From: AR12 sp036265915
GTDB lineage: Bacteria > Methylomirabilota > Methylomirabilia > Rokubacteriales > CSP1-6
Direction: 5' to 3'
Length of the DNA stretch: 64,000 nt
NCBI GenBank assembly: GCA_036265915.1
Contig: DATAOC010000019.1
Location: 1 to 64,000 of the forward strand
Both the position numbers and the translations under genes were made by a program. Below, piece after piece: positions 18,560-28,023 of this stretch (within the stretch, counting starts at the first letter, position 1; each line of letters starts with the position of its first letter). The notes under the pieces are model-generated. The model did not search any database. It saw nothing but the letters and a program-made list of their open reading frames with translations, and was not told the origin of the DNA.

Positions 18560-19027
18560 ATGATCCGACTCGAGATCAACGGCAAACGGCAGAACGTCGA
18601 TCTGCCCGCGGAGACGCCCCTGCTGTGGACGCTCCGCGACGAGCTGGGCCTGACCGGAACGAAGTTCGGCTGCGGGATGGCGCTCTGTGGCGCGTGCACC
18701 GTGCACCTCGACGGCCAGGCCGTGCGCTCGTGCGTCACCCCCATCTCGGCCGCGGCGGACAAGAAGGTCGTCACCATCGAAGGGCTCGGCACCGATCCGG
18801 TCGGCAAGGCGTTGCAGGCGGCGTGGGTCGATGTCGGCGTGCCGCAGTGTGGCTACTGCCAGGCCGGCCAGATCATGTCCGCGGCCGCGCTGCTGCGGCG
18901 CGCGTCGAAGCCGACCGATGCACAGATCGACGAGGCCATGAGCGGCAACATCTGTCGCTGCGGGACCTACACGCGGATCCGCGCCGCCGTGAAGCAGGCG
19001 GCGGCCAAGCAGGGAGGCGCGCAATGA
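18560..19027 (+). CDS. iorA: (2Fe-2S)-binding subunit of a molybdenum hydroxylase, isoquinoline 1-oxidoreductase alpha type
   Basis: A 155-residue protein with an N-terminal plant-type ferredoxin cluster (C38, C43, C46, C58) and a C-terminal second cluster (C97, C100, C132, C134 in CGYC ... CRC). This is the small subunit of the xanthine oxidase family. A strong ribosome site (GAGGAGG) precedes ATG 18560. Its stop overlaps the large-subunit start by four bases. No separate FAD subunit gene follows, as expected for the two-subunit IorAB arrangement that passes electrons to a cytochrome or other acceptor. Confidence 0.9.
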   Translation: MIRLEINGKRQNVDLPAETPLLWTLRDELGLTGTKFGCGMALCGACTVHLDGQAVRSCVTPISAAADKKVVTIEGLGTDPVGKALQAAWVDVGVPQCGYCQAGQIMSAAALLRRASKPTDAQIDEAMSGNICRCGTYTRIRAAVKQAAAKQGGAQ

Positions 19028-21306
19028 GCCCGGTGATCGTCGCCAATGTGAGTCGGCGTCGGTTCCTTCAAGGCCTCTCCCTGAGCGGACTCGTGCTCGC
19101 CGTGGGATATCCGTCGGCGGCCGGGGCGCAGGAGGCCAAGAAGTACGGCGCGGATGGGATGCCGAACGGCTGGGTCGACGATCCGCTCGCGTTCGTGTCG
19201 ATCGCCGAGAACGGCACCGTCACGATCGTGTGCCATCGCTCCGAGATGGGGCAGGGCGTTCGCACCGGCATGCCGATGATCGTGGCCGATGAGCTCGAAG
19301 CGGACTTCAAACGCGTGCGCGTCGCGCAAGCGCCGGGCGACGAGAAGAAGTTCGGCAACCAGGACACCGACGGCTCCCGGAGCACCCGCCACTTCTTCGA
19401 GCCCATGCGCCGCTGCGGCGCCGCCGCGCGGACGATGCTCGAGGCCGCTGCGGCAGCGCGGTGGAACGTGCCGGTGACGGAGGTCGAGGCCCGGAACCAC
19501 GAGGTCGTGCATCGCGCGTCGGGACGTCGTCTCGGCTATGGTGCGCTCGCCAAGGCGGCCGCGACTCAGCCCGTTCCGTCGCGAGACACCCTGCGGCTGA
19601 AGGATCCGAAGCAGTTCCGCTACATCGGCAAAGGGCAGCTCAAGCTCGTCGACGGCTGGGACATCGCGACCGGCAAGGCGCAGTACGGCATCGACACCCG
19701 GCTGCCCGGAATGCTCTACGCCGTCGTCGCGCGCCCGCCGGTCTACGGCGGCAAGGTGGCCAGCTTCGATCCCGCCGAGGCGCTGAAGGTGCCCGGCGTG
19801 GAACGTGTCGTCCAGATCGAGGACAGCCCGCCCCCTGCGCACTTCAATCCGGTCGGAGGCGTCGCCGTCGTGGCCCGCAACACGTTCGCGGCCATGCAGG
19901 GGCGTCGGGCGCTGAAGGTCACCTGGGACGATGGCCCGAACGCCGGCTACGACTCGGCGGCGTTCAAGGCCTCGCTCGAGGAATCCGCGCGCAAGGCCGG
20001 CAACGCCGTGCGGAACGACGGCGACTTCGCCGCCGCGGCCGGGAGCGCTGCGCGTCGTCACGAGGCCGAGTACTACGTGCCCCATCTCGCGCACGCGACC
20101 ATGGAACCGCCGGCGGCGACCGTACGGATCGCGAACGGCAAGTGCGAGGTCTGGGGCTGCTTCCAGTCACCGCAGGCGGCGCGTGACCTCGTGGCCAAGC
20201 GGCTCGGGATGTCGGCCGACGACGTGACCGTGCACGTCACGCTGCTGGGCGGTGGATTCGGACGCAAATCGAAGCCCGACTACGCCATCGAGGCGGCCGT
20301 GATCTCGAAGGCCGTCGACGGCAAGCCGGTCAAGGTCACGTGGACGCGCGAGGACGATCTGCACAACTCCTACTACCACACGGTCTCGGTGGAGCATCTC
20401 GAGGCCGGCGTGGACACGCAAGGCAAGCCGGTCGCGTGGCTGCATCGCAGCGTGGCGCCGACCATCATCTCGACCTTCAATGCGGCGGCGAAGAACGAGG
20501 CGCCCTTCGAGCTGGGCATGGGCGTCATCAACGTGCCGTTCGCGATTCCGAACGTTCGCATCGAGAATCCCGAGGCCGCCGCTCACACGCGCATCGGGTG
20601 GTTCAGATCCGTGTCCAACATTCCGCACGCGTTCGCGATCCAGTCGTTCGTCGCCGAGCTGGCGGCGGCCGCCGGCCGCGACCCCAAGGACTTCTTGCTC
20701 GAGGTGATCGGGCCCGCACGCTCGGTGAGCCCGGAGATGCTCGGCGACACCTGGAACCACGGGGAGTCGCCGGAGCGGTACCCGGTGGACACCGGCCGGC
20801 TGCGGCGCGTGGTGGAGACGGTTGCCCGCGAGTCGGGCTGGGGCAAGAAGCTGCCGAAGGGCCATGGCCTCGGGATCGCGGCCCACTACAGCTTCGTGAG
20901 CTACGTCGCGGCCGTCGTGGAGGTGGCCGTGGACGACAAGGGCGCGGTGAGGATCCCGCGCGTCGACATGGCGGTGGACTGCGGGGCCACCGTCAATCCG
21001 GATCGCGTGCGTGCGCAGATGGAGGGCGCGTGCGTGATGGGCGTCGGCGTCGCGACGCTCGGCGAGATCAGCTTCAAGGACGGCCGCGTGCAGCAGGACA
21101 ACTTCAACTCGTATCAGGTCACGCGCATGGACGCGGCACCGCGGGTGATCCGCGTGCACATCGTGCCCGGTGACTACAGCAAGCCCATGGGCGGCGTCGG
21201 CGAGCCGGGGGTGCCACCGATTCCTCCGGCGCTGTGCAACGCCATCTTCGCCGCAACGGGCAAGCGGATCCGCCAGCTGCCGATCCGTGATCAGCTGAAG
21301 GCCTAG
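19024..21306 (+). CDS. iorB: Molybdopterin-binding subunit of aldehyde/isoquinoline oxidoreductase, Tat-exported
   Basis: A 760-residue large subunit. The N-terminus carries a Tat signal (SRRRFLQGLSLSGLVLAV), so the holoenzyme is probably periplasmic. Molybdopterin-binding features of IorB-type enzymes are visible: GQGVRTGMPMIVADELEAD, LLGGGFGRKSKPDYAIEA, and near the end PMGGVGEPGVPPIPPALCNAI, containing the catalytic Glu (GVGEPG). It hydroxylates N-heterocycles or aldehydes with water as oxygen source. The ATG at 19024 overlaps the iorA stop (ATGA). Exact substrate unknown. Confidence 0.9.
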   Translation: MSPVIVANVSRRRFLQGLSLSGLVLAVGYPSAAGAQEAKKYGADGMPNGWVDDPLAFVSIAENGTVTIVCHRSEMGQGVRTGMPMIVADELEADFKRVRVAQAPGDEKKFGNQDTDGSRSTRHFFEPMRRCGAAARTMLEAAAAARWNVPVTEVEARNHEVVHRASGRRLGYGALAKAAATQPVPSRDTLRLKDPKQFRYIGKGQLKLVDGWDIATGKAQYGIDTRLPGMLYAVVARPPVYGGKVASFDPAEALKVPGVERVVQIEDSPPPAHFNPVGGVAVVARNTFAAMQGRRALKVTWDDGPNAGYDSAAFKASLEESARKAGNAVRNDGDFAAAAGSAARRHEAEYYVPHLAHATMEPPAATVRIANGKCEVWGCFQSPQAARDLVAKRLGMSADDVTVHVTLLGGGFGRKSKPDYAIEAAVISKAVDGKPVKVTWTREDDLHNSYYHTVSVEHLEAGVDTQGKPVAWLHRSVAPTIISTFNAAAKNEAPFELGMGVINVPFAIPNVRIENPEAAAHTRIGWFRSVSNIPHAFAIQSFVAELAAAAGRDPKDFLLEVIGPARSVSPEMLGDTWNHGESPERYPVDTGRLRRVVETVARESGWGKKLPKGHGLGIAAHYSFVSYVAAVVEVAVDDKGAVRIPRVDMAVDCGATVNPDRVRAQMEGACVMGVGVATLGEISFKDGRVQQDNFNSYQVTRMDAAPRVIRVHIVPGDYSKPMGGVGEPGVPPIPPALCNAIFAATGKRIRQLPIRDQLKA

Positions 21307-21324
21307 GCTCGACGCAGCGCCAGG

Positions 21325-21353
21325 GCGGGGCGCCGTGTATGGCGGCGCCCCGC
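21325..21353. terminator. Bidirectional hairpin terminator
   Basis: An 11-bp perfect stem (21325-21335 with 21343-21353) with a 7-base loop lies 18 bases after the iorB stop and before the convergent alpha/beta hydrolase stop at 21400. GC-rich without a strong T run on the plus strand. It fits a shared terminator between convergent genes. Confidence 0.65.
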
Positions 21354-21399
21354 TTCGCTCTCGCGCGCCATGCGCCGCTCGCTGCGCGCGGCGCCGGTG

Positions 21400-22146
21400 C
21401 TACGCCTCGTGGGCCTTGAGGAATCGCCGGGCGTGGCCGACCACCTGGTCGATGTGCTCCTGCGAGTCCTTCCACGGATAGATCGTCACCTCGGCGTTGG
21501 GCGCGAGGCTCGCGACCTCCATCGCCACCTTGTAGGGGTGCGCGGGCACGTCATCCGGCGCGATCAGCAGCGGCGTCTCGATCGATCGAACGAAATCGCG
21601 CGACACGGTGAAGACGAAGTCGGCGCGATTCGTGTACATGCTGGTGAGGAACTGGTGAACCATGTCCATGGTCACGTCGGGCCGCTTCGCGCACAGCGCC
21701 GGCCCCCAGCCTTTGATGTTGTTCTGGTAGAACAGGTCCGGCAGCTCCGGCCGGAATCCGCTCGGCTGCATCATGGCCGCGGCGACGATGCGCTCCGGCG
21801 CCCGCTTGATGAGGTTGTGGATCATCGGGCCGCCGATGCAGAAGCCCATGACCATGAACTGCCGGATGCCGAGGTGGTCCATCAGGCCCAGCTGATCGTC
21901 GGTGTAGGCGTCCCACGGGCGGTCGATGTCGAGGGGGCCGCTGGACAGCCCCGGATTGGCGTTGCGGAGGTCAGCGCAGATACACCGGAAGTCGTCCTTG
22001 TACCGCTCCATCGGATCGAAGGGCGAAGCCGTCTGCCAGGACGAGAGCGCTGAATTGAGCCCACCGCCCGGGATGAGCAGGAGGGGAAAGCCCGAGCCGA
22101 CTTCTTTGTAGTGGATGCGGACGGGTCCTCGTTCGTAGTACGGCAT
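21400..22146 (-). CDS. Alpha/beta hydrolase with a cysteine nucleophile
   Basis: A 248-residue alpha/beta hydrolase: oxyanion-hole region LLLIPGGGLNS at about 23-32, and the nucleophile elbow GFCIGG with Cys103 where a Ser is usual. The probable acid is the Asp in LIAPDDVPAHP and the His in DSQEHIDQ. A Cys nucleophile is normal in dienelactone hydrolases, but the size and the N-terminal ligand-lid region look more like ester or haloperoxidase-type hydrolases. Divergent from the ThDP enzyme. It might act on an ester or lactone formed in the oxidative pathways nearby. Confidence 0.8.
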   Translation of the reverse strand: MPYYERGPVRIHYKEVGSGFPLLLIPGGGLNSALSSWQTASPFDPMERYKDDFRCICADLRNANPGLSSGPLDIDRPWDAYTDDQLGLMDHLGIRQFMVMGFCIGGPMIHNLIKRAPERIVAAAMMQPSGFRPELPDLFYQNNIKGWGPALCAKRPDVTMDMVHQFLTSMYTNRADFVFTVSRDFVRSIETPLLIAPDDVPAHPYKVAMEVASLAPNAEVTIYPWKDSQEHIDQVVGHARRFLKAHEA

Positions 22147-22209
22147 GGCGGTTCCTCCCTCGGGCAGCGAGTGATCGCTACTCTAACTCACGGCCGCCGC
22201 GCATGCATG

Positions 22210-22311
22210 TTAGGCCGGCGGCCGGCGGATCCACGCGATGAGCGCCGAGAGGCCGATCACGATGAAGCCGACCGCGAGGCTGGTTGCAAGGACGACCAGG
22301 AACCACCGCAC
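22210..22311 (-). CDS. Possible very small membrane protein
   Basis: A 33-codon frame begins at a GTG and consists of one hydrophobic helix (WFLVVLATSLAVGFIVIGL) with a positively charged end (WIRRPPA). A TAA lies in frame a few codons upstream, so a longer start is not available, and no convincing ribosome site precedes the GTG. The transmembrane pattern is better than chance, but this remains a weak call in the gap between the divergent hydrolase and ThDP enzyme. Confidence 0.22.
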   Translation of the reverse strand: MRWFLVVLATSLAVGFIVIGLSALIAWIRRPPA

Positions 22312-22418
22312 TGAGGATTGACGAAGCGCATCGAGCGCTTATTCGGCGCTATCCGCGCCGCACCATCCGGGCGATCCCGGTCCCGCCGGATGTGTTATCA
22401 GTGCGGAGCGAGGTGAGC

Positions 22419-24143
22419 ATGCGAAAGACGATCACGGGCACGGGCGGCATGCTGCTGGTGCAGACCCTGAAGGACGCGGGCGTCGACTACCTGTTCACGA
22501 ACCCGGGCTCGGCGGAGACCGGGATCTTCGCCGCGCTGGCCGAGACCGAAGACCCGCGCCTGGTCATCGGCAAGCACGAAGGCCTCGTGGCCGCGATGGC
22601 CGACGGCTACCATCGCATCAGCGGCAAGGTCGGCGTCGTCATCGCGCACGTCATGGGCGGCTCGTACCAGCTCGCGGGGCAGCTGTTCAACGCCCAGGTG
22701 GCCGGCTCGGCCGTCCTCGTCATCGCCGGCGACTGGGCCTCGGAGCTCCAGGATTACCGCGGGCTGGCGCCGTTTCCGGGGCTGAGCCAGGCGGAGTCGA
22801 TGCGACCCATCACCAAGGAGGCGCGGTGCGCGTACCAGGTGCACGCCAACCCGGCGGCCATCCCGGTCGCCACCGTGCGGGCGCTGCGCGAGGCGACGAC
22901 GCCGCCGACCGGGCCCGTGTACCTGTCGATCAGCGCCGAGCTGCTCAATCGCGAGGGGCTGGAGAGCGAGATCGGCGAAGGCGCCGGCTATCGGATCGAG
23001 CCGCCGGGGCCGGCGCGCGCCGCCACCATCGCGGCCATTGCCCGCCGGCTGGCGCAGGCGCAGTGCCCCGCGCTGATGTTCGGCGACGACGTCTGGCGCA
23101 CCGGCGCGGCCGCAGAGGCGGTGCGCCTGGCGGAGGCGCTCGAGGCGCCCGTGTTTGCGAGCCGGCAGATCTTCGTCAATTTCCCGAACCGCCACGGTCT
23201 CTACTGCGGAACGTATCCGGTGTCGAAGGACTTCGAGAAGGTCACCGGGCTCACGCCCGACGTGCTCTTCATGGTCGGCTGCCAGGGAGTGCACGGCGGC
23301 GTCAAGGAGTCCAGCGTCATCCAGGTCGGCCCCAACCCGGTGCTCATGGGACGCCACTATCCGCTCGACGTTGCGGTGCAGTGCGACGTGCGTGAGACGC
23401 TTGCCATGCTGACCGAGGCGCTGACGCGTGAGCCGGGCGCCGAGGCGTTCACGCGCAGGCGCGCGCGTGTCCGCGCGTACGCGCAGACGCTGATCGCGCG
23501 CGAGGAGACGCTCGTGCGCGACCACGCGGACGACGCGATCGTGCATCCCGCGGTGCTCGAGGCGCAGCTGGCCACCATGCTGCCGCGGGACACCGTGATG
23601 GTGCAGGAGAGCTCGACGGCGCGCACCGCGCTCATCCCGTTCGGCCACGAGGCGATGACGTGGACTCGTAGCGGCGGCGGCTCGCTCGGCTGGGGCGTGG
23701 GGGCGGCCGTCGGCGCCAAGCTCGCCGTCGGCCACGCGCGTCCGGTCGTGCTTCATCTCGGCGACGGCGCGCTGACCTACAGCGCGAGCGGCTTCTGGAC
23801 CATGGCGCGGTACAAGACGCCGATCCTCACCATCGTCTCGAACAACGAGACGTACCAGATCGTGCGCCACAACTGGGCCAACCAGATGCCGGACAGCAAG
23901 ATGGTCCGCGACGGCAAGTACCCCGGGCTCTTCCTCGGTGATCCGCCGACCGACTACGTCGCGCTCGCGAAATCGCAGGGCGTGGACGGCGAGGCGGTGA
24001 CGACGGTGAAGGACCTCGAGCCCGCGCTGCGCCGCGCGCTGGACGTCGTGATCACACGGCGCCGACCGTACCTGCTCGACGTCACCGTCGCCCGCGAGGG
24101 AATCGGCGCCGACGCCACCTGGTACGACGACTGGGAGATGTAG
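22419..24143 (+). CDS. Thiamine diphosphate-dependent enzyme (acetolactate synthase / benzoylformate decarboxylase superfamily)
   Basis: A 574-residue ThDP enzyme. The catalytic Glu54 that activates the cofactor is in GKHEGLVAAMADGY; the ThDP-Mg motif GDG followed 25-30 residues later by NN is at about 448-477 (GDGALTYSASGFW ... IVSNN). The three-domain layout (Pyr, central, PP) is complete. I chose ATG 22419 because it precedes the conserved start of the Pyr domain and has GAGGTGA upstream. Such enzymes decarboxylate or ligate 2-oxo acids; with an FAD-less decarboxylase pattern a benzoylformate-like role is possible. Substrate not resolved. Confidence 0.85.
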   Translation: MRKTITGTGGMLLVQTLKDAGVDYLFTNPGSAETGIFAALAETEDPRLVIGKHEGLVAAMADGYHRISGKVGVVIAHVMGGSYQLAGQLFNAQVAGSAVLVIAGDWASELQDYRGLAPFPGLSQAESMRPITKEARCAYQVHANPAAIPVATVRALREATTPPTGPVYLSISAELLNREGLESEIGEGAGYRIEPPGPARAATIAAIARRLAQAQCPALMFGDDVWRTGAAAEAVRLAEALEAPVFASRQIFVNFPNRHGLYCGTYPVSKDFEKVTGLTPDVLFMVGCQGVHGGVKESSVIQVGPNPVLMGRHYPLDVAVQCDVRETLAMLTEALTREPGAEAFTRRRARVRAYAQTLIAREETLVRDHADDAIVHPAVLEAQLATMLPRDTVMVQESSTARTALIPFGHEAMTWTRSGGGSLGWGVGAAVGAKLAVGHARPVVLHLGDGALTYSASGFWTMARYKTPILTIVSNNETYQIVRHNWANQMPDSKMVRDGKYPGLFLGDPPTDYVALAKSQGVDGEAVTTVKDLEPALRRALDVVITRRRPYLLDVTVAREGIGADATWYDDWEM

Positions 24144-24156
24144 CGCCGCGGGCGCG

Positions 24157-27100
24157 TCAGCCGAGCAGGGCTCGCGCGGCGGACAGATCTGCGGTCGACA
24201 ACCCCTCCTCGAAGGTGGCGTAGGCAGTCGACAGCGCGTGGTATGCCTGCTTGTCGTCGCCGCGCGCGCGGCGCAGGCGATAGAGGCTCATGGCGGCCCG
24301 CAGCTCGAAGGCCTTCTCCCGACGGCGGCCGGCGTCGTCGAGCGCGGCCAGGAAGCACTGCTCCGCACGGTCGGTTGCCGCGCGCGCCGCCTGCAGCGTG
24401 AGGTCGCCCGTCAGCCGGTGAATTTCCGGCGTCGACAAGCCGGCGTCACCGACCTGCGCCGCGAGGACGCGAAGCCCTTCGTCGGGATGGTCGAGCTCCG
24501 CGTACATCGCGGCCAGGACACGGACAGCGAGGAACCGGCGCCACAGCGTCGGCCGCGCATCGCCAAGCCGGCGCTCGACATCCCGGAGATCGGAGACGGT
24601 CAAGGCATCGCGGCGCGCATGGTGGAGCAGCGGTACGAGATCGTCGCGCCACGCCGGATAGCCGTGCGCGTCGCTCAGCGCGATCGCACGCTCGGCCACG
24701 AGGGCGGCGGCGGACCGCTCGCCACGCTCGTACTGGACGATCGACAGAAACCACAGCGCGATCACCGTCGACAGCGGGTGCTTCAGGCGCTCGGCGAGGC
24801 GGAGCGCCTCGTGTGCCATCGCCAGCCCCTGGTCCGGCTGTCCGAGCAACCACTGCGCCAGCCCGAGGTAATAACGGCAGCACGCGCCCGGATCGTGGCC
24901 GCCGTAGAGGTGGATCAGCGACGCGTGGTGGGATGCGTCGTACAGGGCGATGCCGCGCTGCATGTGAGGCACCGCCTCCCACGGCCTGCCCATCGAGACG
25001 AGTGTCGGCCACAGCGAATGATGCGCCTCGATCAGGTGGCCGACATCGGTGCCGCGCATGGCGAGGTCCATGAGCTGCTGACCCGCCTCGACGGCCGGCC
25101 CGTAGTCGCCGCTCGTGAAGCGGATGTACCAGCGGCCCCACAGGACGAGAAACCGTCGCGAGACGTCACCGACACGGTCGACGAGCTCGAGCGCCGCGCG
25201 ATAGCTGTCCTCCACCGGGGTCGTGTTCGGGCCGTGGAGCAGGATCAGCGGAGCCCCCAGCGCGATCCGGATGTCGAGCGCCTCCGACATCGTCGCGCTC
25301 GTCTCAGGCTGCTCCGCGACGAGGGCCAGCGCGCGCTCGAAGAAGTCGACGGCCTCGCGGTTGGCGGAGCGCGCAACGGCTCTCGTGCCCGCCTCCCTCA
25401 AGTACTTCACCGCCTGGCCGGTGAGCGCGCCGCGCGACGCGTGATGCGCGAGCACCTCGACGTGCTCGGCGAGACGGGTCGCGTAGAGCTGCTCGATGGC
25501 GTCCACGATGGCCGCGTGCAGTGCGCGGCGCCGGTCGGCCAGGATGCTGCCATAGGCCACCTCGTGCGTCAGCGCATGCTTGAAGGTGTACTCGATCTCG
25601 GGGAACAGCCGCGCTTCATAGAGGAGCTCCGCGGCCTGGAGCTCCGCGAGCGCCTGCGGCAGCGCGTCCTCGCCGATCTCGGCGATCGCGGCCAGCAGCG
25701 GTCTCGGCACGTCCTTGCCAATGACCGCCGCCGCCTGGAGCAGGCGCTTCAGCTCCGGCCGGAGACGGTCGATGCGGGCGCCGATGATGGCTTGCACCGT
25801 CCCCGGCACCTGCACCGCGGCCGGGTCGCCCGCGAGGCGGTAGGCACCGACAGCGCCGTGGAGCACCCCGGTCTCCGCCAGCGTGCGCACGCTCTCCTCG
25901 AGGAAGAGTGGATTGCCTTCGGTGCGGGCGATGAGCCGTGCCTTCAACGGGACGACCGATGGGTCGTGTCCGAGCAGCGCGTCGAGCAGCGCATCGGCGC
26001 TGGCCGGCAGCAGCGGATCGACGCGCAGCTGCCGGTAATAGGTTTTGCCGCCCCACGCGTGCCGGTACTCGGGACGGTAGTTGACGGCGAGCAGCACGGG
26101 AGCGGTCGGAAGGCCTTCCACCAGGCTGTCGAGCACCGCCTGCGTCTCGGTGTCGACCCAGTGCAGATCCTCGAACACGAGCAGCAGCGGCTGCACGCGG
26201 CTCTCGCGGAGCAGCAGACGCTTCACGCTGTCGATGGTGCGCCGCCGCCGCTGTGGCGGATCGAGCGCGAGAAAAGGATCGTCGGCATCGAGGCCGTCCA
26301 GCACCCACAGCAGCGGTGACACGGTGTCGTCGAGCGCGCGGTCGAGCGTCAACACCGTGCCGGTGGCCTTGGCCCGCACGCTCCGCGGGTCGTCGCGGTC
26401 GTCGATGCGGAAGTAGCCGCGCAGCAGATCGGCCAGCGGCAGGAACGGTGTCGCCTTGCCGTACGAGACGGAGCTCGCCTCGAGCACACGCCATCCCTGC
26501 GTGTGATGCGAGCGAATGAACTCGTGGAAGAGGCGAGACTTTCCGACCCCGGCCTCGCCCATCACGCCGACCACCTGACCGTGGCCGTGCCGCGCCTGCT
26601 CGGCCGACTGTCGAATCTGTTCGAGCTCGGCGTCCCGGCCCACGAACGCCGAGAGGCCGCGGACGCGCGCGGCCTGAAGCCGCGTGCGTGCCGCGCCCGC
26701 GCCGACGAGGTCGAAGACTTCGACCGGCTCCGCGACGCCCTTGATCGGCACCAGGCCGAGCGAGCGCGCCTCCACGTACCCTTCGGCGAGCGCAAGCGTC
26801 TCTGCGGTCAGCCGTGTCGTTCCCGGCGCGGCGAGCTGCTCCATGCGCGCGGCGAGGTGTGTCGTCTGGCCGACCGCCGTGTAATCCATCCGAAGGTCGC
26901 TGCCGATCGAGCGCACGACGACCTCACCCGAGTTCAGACCGACGCGGATCTGCACCTCGGCGCCGTGCGTGCGGCGCAGCTCCTCCGTGTAGCGTCGGAT
27001 CATCTCCTGCATGCGCAAGGCGGCGTAGCACGCCCGCACCGCGTGATCCTCGTGGGCAAGCGGCGCACCGAACAGGGCCATGATGCCGTCGCCCATCACC

Positions 27101-27495
27101 TGGTTCACGGTGCCCTCGTAGCGATGGACCGCCTCCATCATGCGTTCGAGCACGGGATCGAGAATCCGGCGAGCCTCTTCGGGGTCACGGTCGGCCAGCA
27201 GCTCCATCGAGCCCTTGAGGTCGGTGAAGAGCACCGTCACCTGCTTCCGCTCGCCCTCGAGCGCCGCCTTGGAGGTGAGAATCTTCTCGGCCAGGTGTCT
27301 CGGGGTGATGGACTCCGGCGACCCGGACGTCGGCGCGGCCTCCGGGACGAGGGCGGCGCCGCACTCTCCGCAGAACTTCTGCGCGGGCGGATTCGAACTC
27401 CGGCACGACGGGCATGCCAGCGCGAGGCGGGCGCCACATTCCCCGCAGAACTTCTGACCCGGCTGGTTGTCGTGCGCGCACCTCGGACACTTCAT
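24157..27495 (-). CDS. Zinc-ribbon / class III adenylate cyclase / AAA ATPase / TPR signalling protein
   Basis: An 1112-residue multidomain protein: a double zinc ribbon (residues 3-46, four CxxC pairs), a class III cyclase domain (about 84-262) with metal Asp92 and Asp136, an ATPase module starting GRDAELEQI with Walker A at 313-320 (GEAGVGKS), and a long TPR-like C-terminus. At the transition-state position the usual Asn is His213 (TTHLAARMEQ) while the following Arg217 is kept. This is common among such multidomain cyclases, but activity should not be assumed. Likely a cytoplasmic sensor or regulator. It converges with the ThDP enzyme gene. Confidence 0.88.
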   Translation of the reverse strand: MKCPRCAHDNQPGQKFCGECGARLALACPSCRSSNPPAQKFCGECGAALVPEAAPTSGSPESITPRHLAEKILTSKAALEGERKQVTVLFTDLKGSMELLADRDPEEARRILDPVLERMMEAVHRYEGTVNQVMGDGIMALFGAPLAHEDHAVRACYAALRMQEMIRRYTEELRRTHGAEVQIRVGLNSGEVVVRSIGSDLRMDYTAVGQTTHLAARMEQLAAPGTTRLTAETLALAEGYVEARSLGLVPIKGVAEPVEVFDLVGAGAARTRLQAARVRGLSAFVGRDAELEQIRQSAEQARHGHGQVVGVMGEAGVGKSRLFHEFIRSHHTQGWRVLEASSVSYGKATPFLPLADLLRGYFRIDDRDDPRSVRAKATGTVLTLDRALDDTVSPLLWVLDGLDADDPFLALDPPQRRRRTIDSVKRLLLRESRVQPLLLVFEDLHWVDTETQAVLDSLVEGLPTAPVLLAVNYRPEYRHAWGGKTYYRQLRVDPLLPASADALLDALLGHDPSVVPLKARLIARTEGNPLFLEESVRTLAETGVLHGAVGAYRLAGDPAAVQVPGTVQAIIGARIDRLRPELKRLLQAAAVIGKDVPRPLLAAIAEIGEDALPQALAELQAAELLYEARLFPEIEYTFKHALTHEVAYGSILADRRRALHAAIVDAIEQLYATRLAEHVEVLAHHASRGALTGQAVKYLREAGTRAVARSANREAVDFFERALALVAEQPETSATMSEALDIRIALGAPLILLHGPNTTPVEDSYRAALELVDRVGDVSRRFLVLWGRWYIRFTSGDYGPAVEAGQQLMDLAMRGTDVGHLIEAHHSLWPTLVSMGRPWEAVPHMQRGIALYDASHHASLIHLYGGHDPGACCRYYLGLAQWLLGQPDQGLAMAHEALRLAERLKHPLSTVIALWFLSIVQYERGERSAAALVAERAIALSDAHGYPAWRDDLVPLLHHARRDALTVSDLRDVERRLGDARPTLWRRFLAVRVLAAMYAELDHPDEGLRVLAAQVGDAGLSTPEIHRLTGDLTLQAARAATDRAEQCFLAALDDAGRRREKAFELRAAMSLYRLRRARGDDKQAYHALSTAYATFEEGLSTADLSAARALLG

Positions 27496-27642
27496 GCCTG
27501 AAACCTCCCGCCCGGTGAGGCGCCGCCGGCCATCGTAGCAGTATTGTCACGGATGCGAGGCGGCGCCGTTGACGGCGCGCGGTGGTGCCCGTATAACAGC
27601 CCCGGGTCTCGCGTGATGCGCCCGCGGGCCAGAAGGGCGACC

Positions 27643-28023
27643 ATGAACCGGACACGCGACGTCGTTGTCGCTGCGCTGCTCGCACTGCTCGCCGCACCGG
27701 TGGCGTCGCACGCGCAGACCGCGACCGATGGCGCCCGGCCGTTCCGCGTGACCTGGGAGCGCCGCGCGTACGGAGTGAGACCCGCGCTCGAGGGCGAGGT
27801 CGCGAACGATTCCGAGTTCCGCATCAACTCGGTCCGACTGCGGATCGAGGGCTTCGATGATGATGGCCAACCGGTCGGCGAGACGTCCACATGGGCCTTC
27901 GGCAGCATCCCGGCCCACGGGCAAGGACACTTCGTGGCGCCGGCCATTCCACGAGCGACGACATACCGCATCACCGTCACCGGCTTCAATCGCGTCGCCC
28001 GCGAGGACGTGCAGAGTCCATGA
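27643..28023 (+). CDS. Exported protein with FxLYD-like beta domain
   Basis: A 126-residue protein with a Sec signal peptide (MNRTRDVVVAALLALLAAPVASHAQ) and a small beta-sandwich-like mature part containing LEGEVANDSEFRINSVRLRIEGFDDDGQ, the pattern of FxLYD domains that occur on extracytoplasmic proteins. I chose ATG 27643 because the signal peptide starts there. Its stop overlaps the start of the Ddn-family gene, so the two are probably cotranscribed. Function unknown. Confidence 0.6.
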   Translation: MNRTRDVVVAALLALLAAPVASHAQTATDGARPFRVTWERRAYGVRPALEGEVANDSEFRINSVRLRIEGFDDDGQPVGETSTWAFGSIPAHGQGHFVAPAIPRATTYRITVTGFNRVAREDVQSP

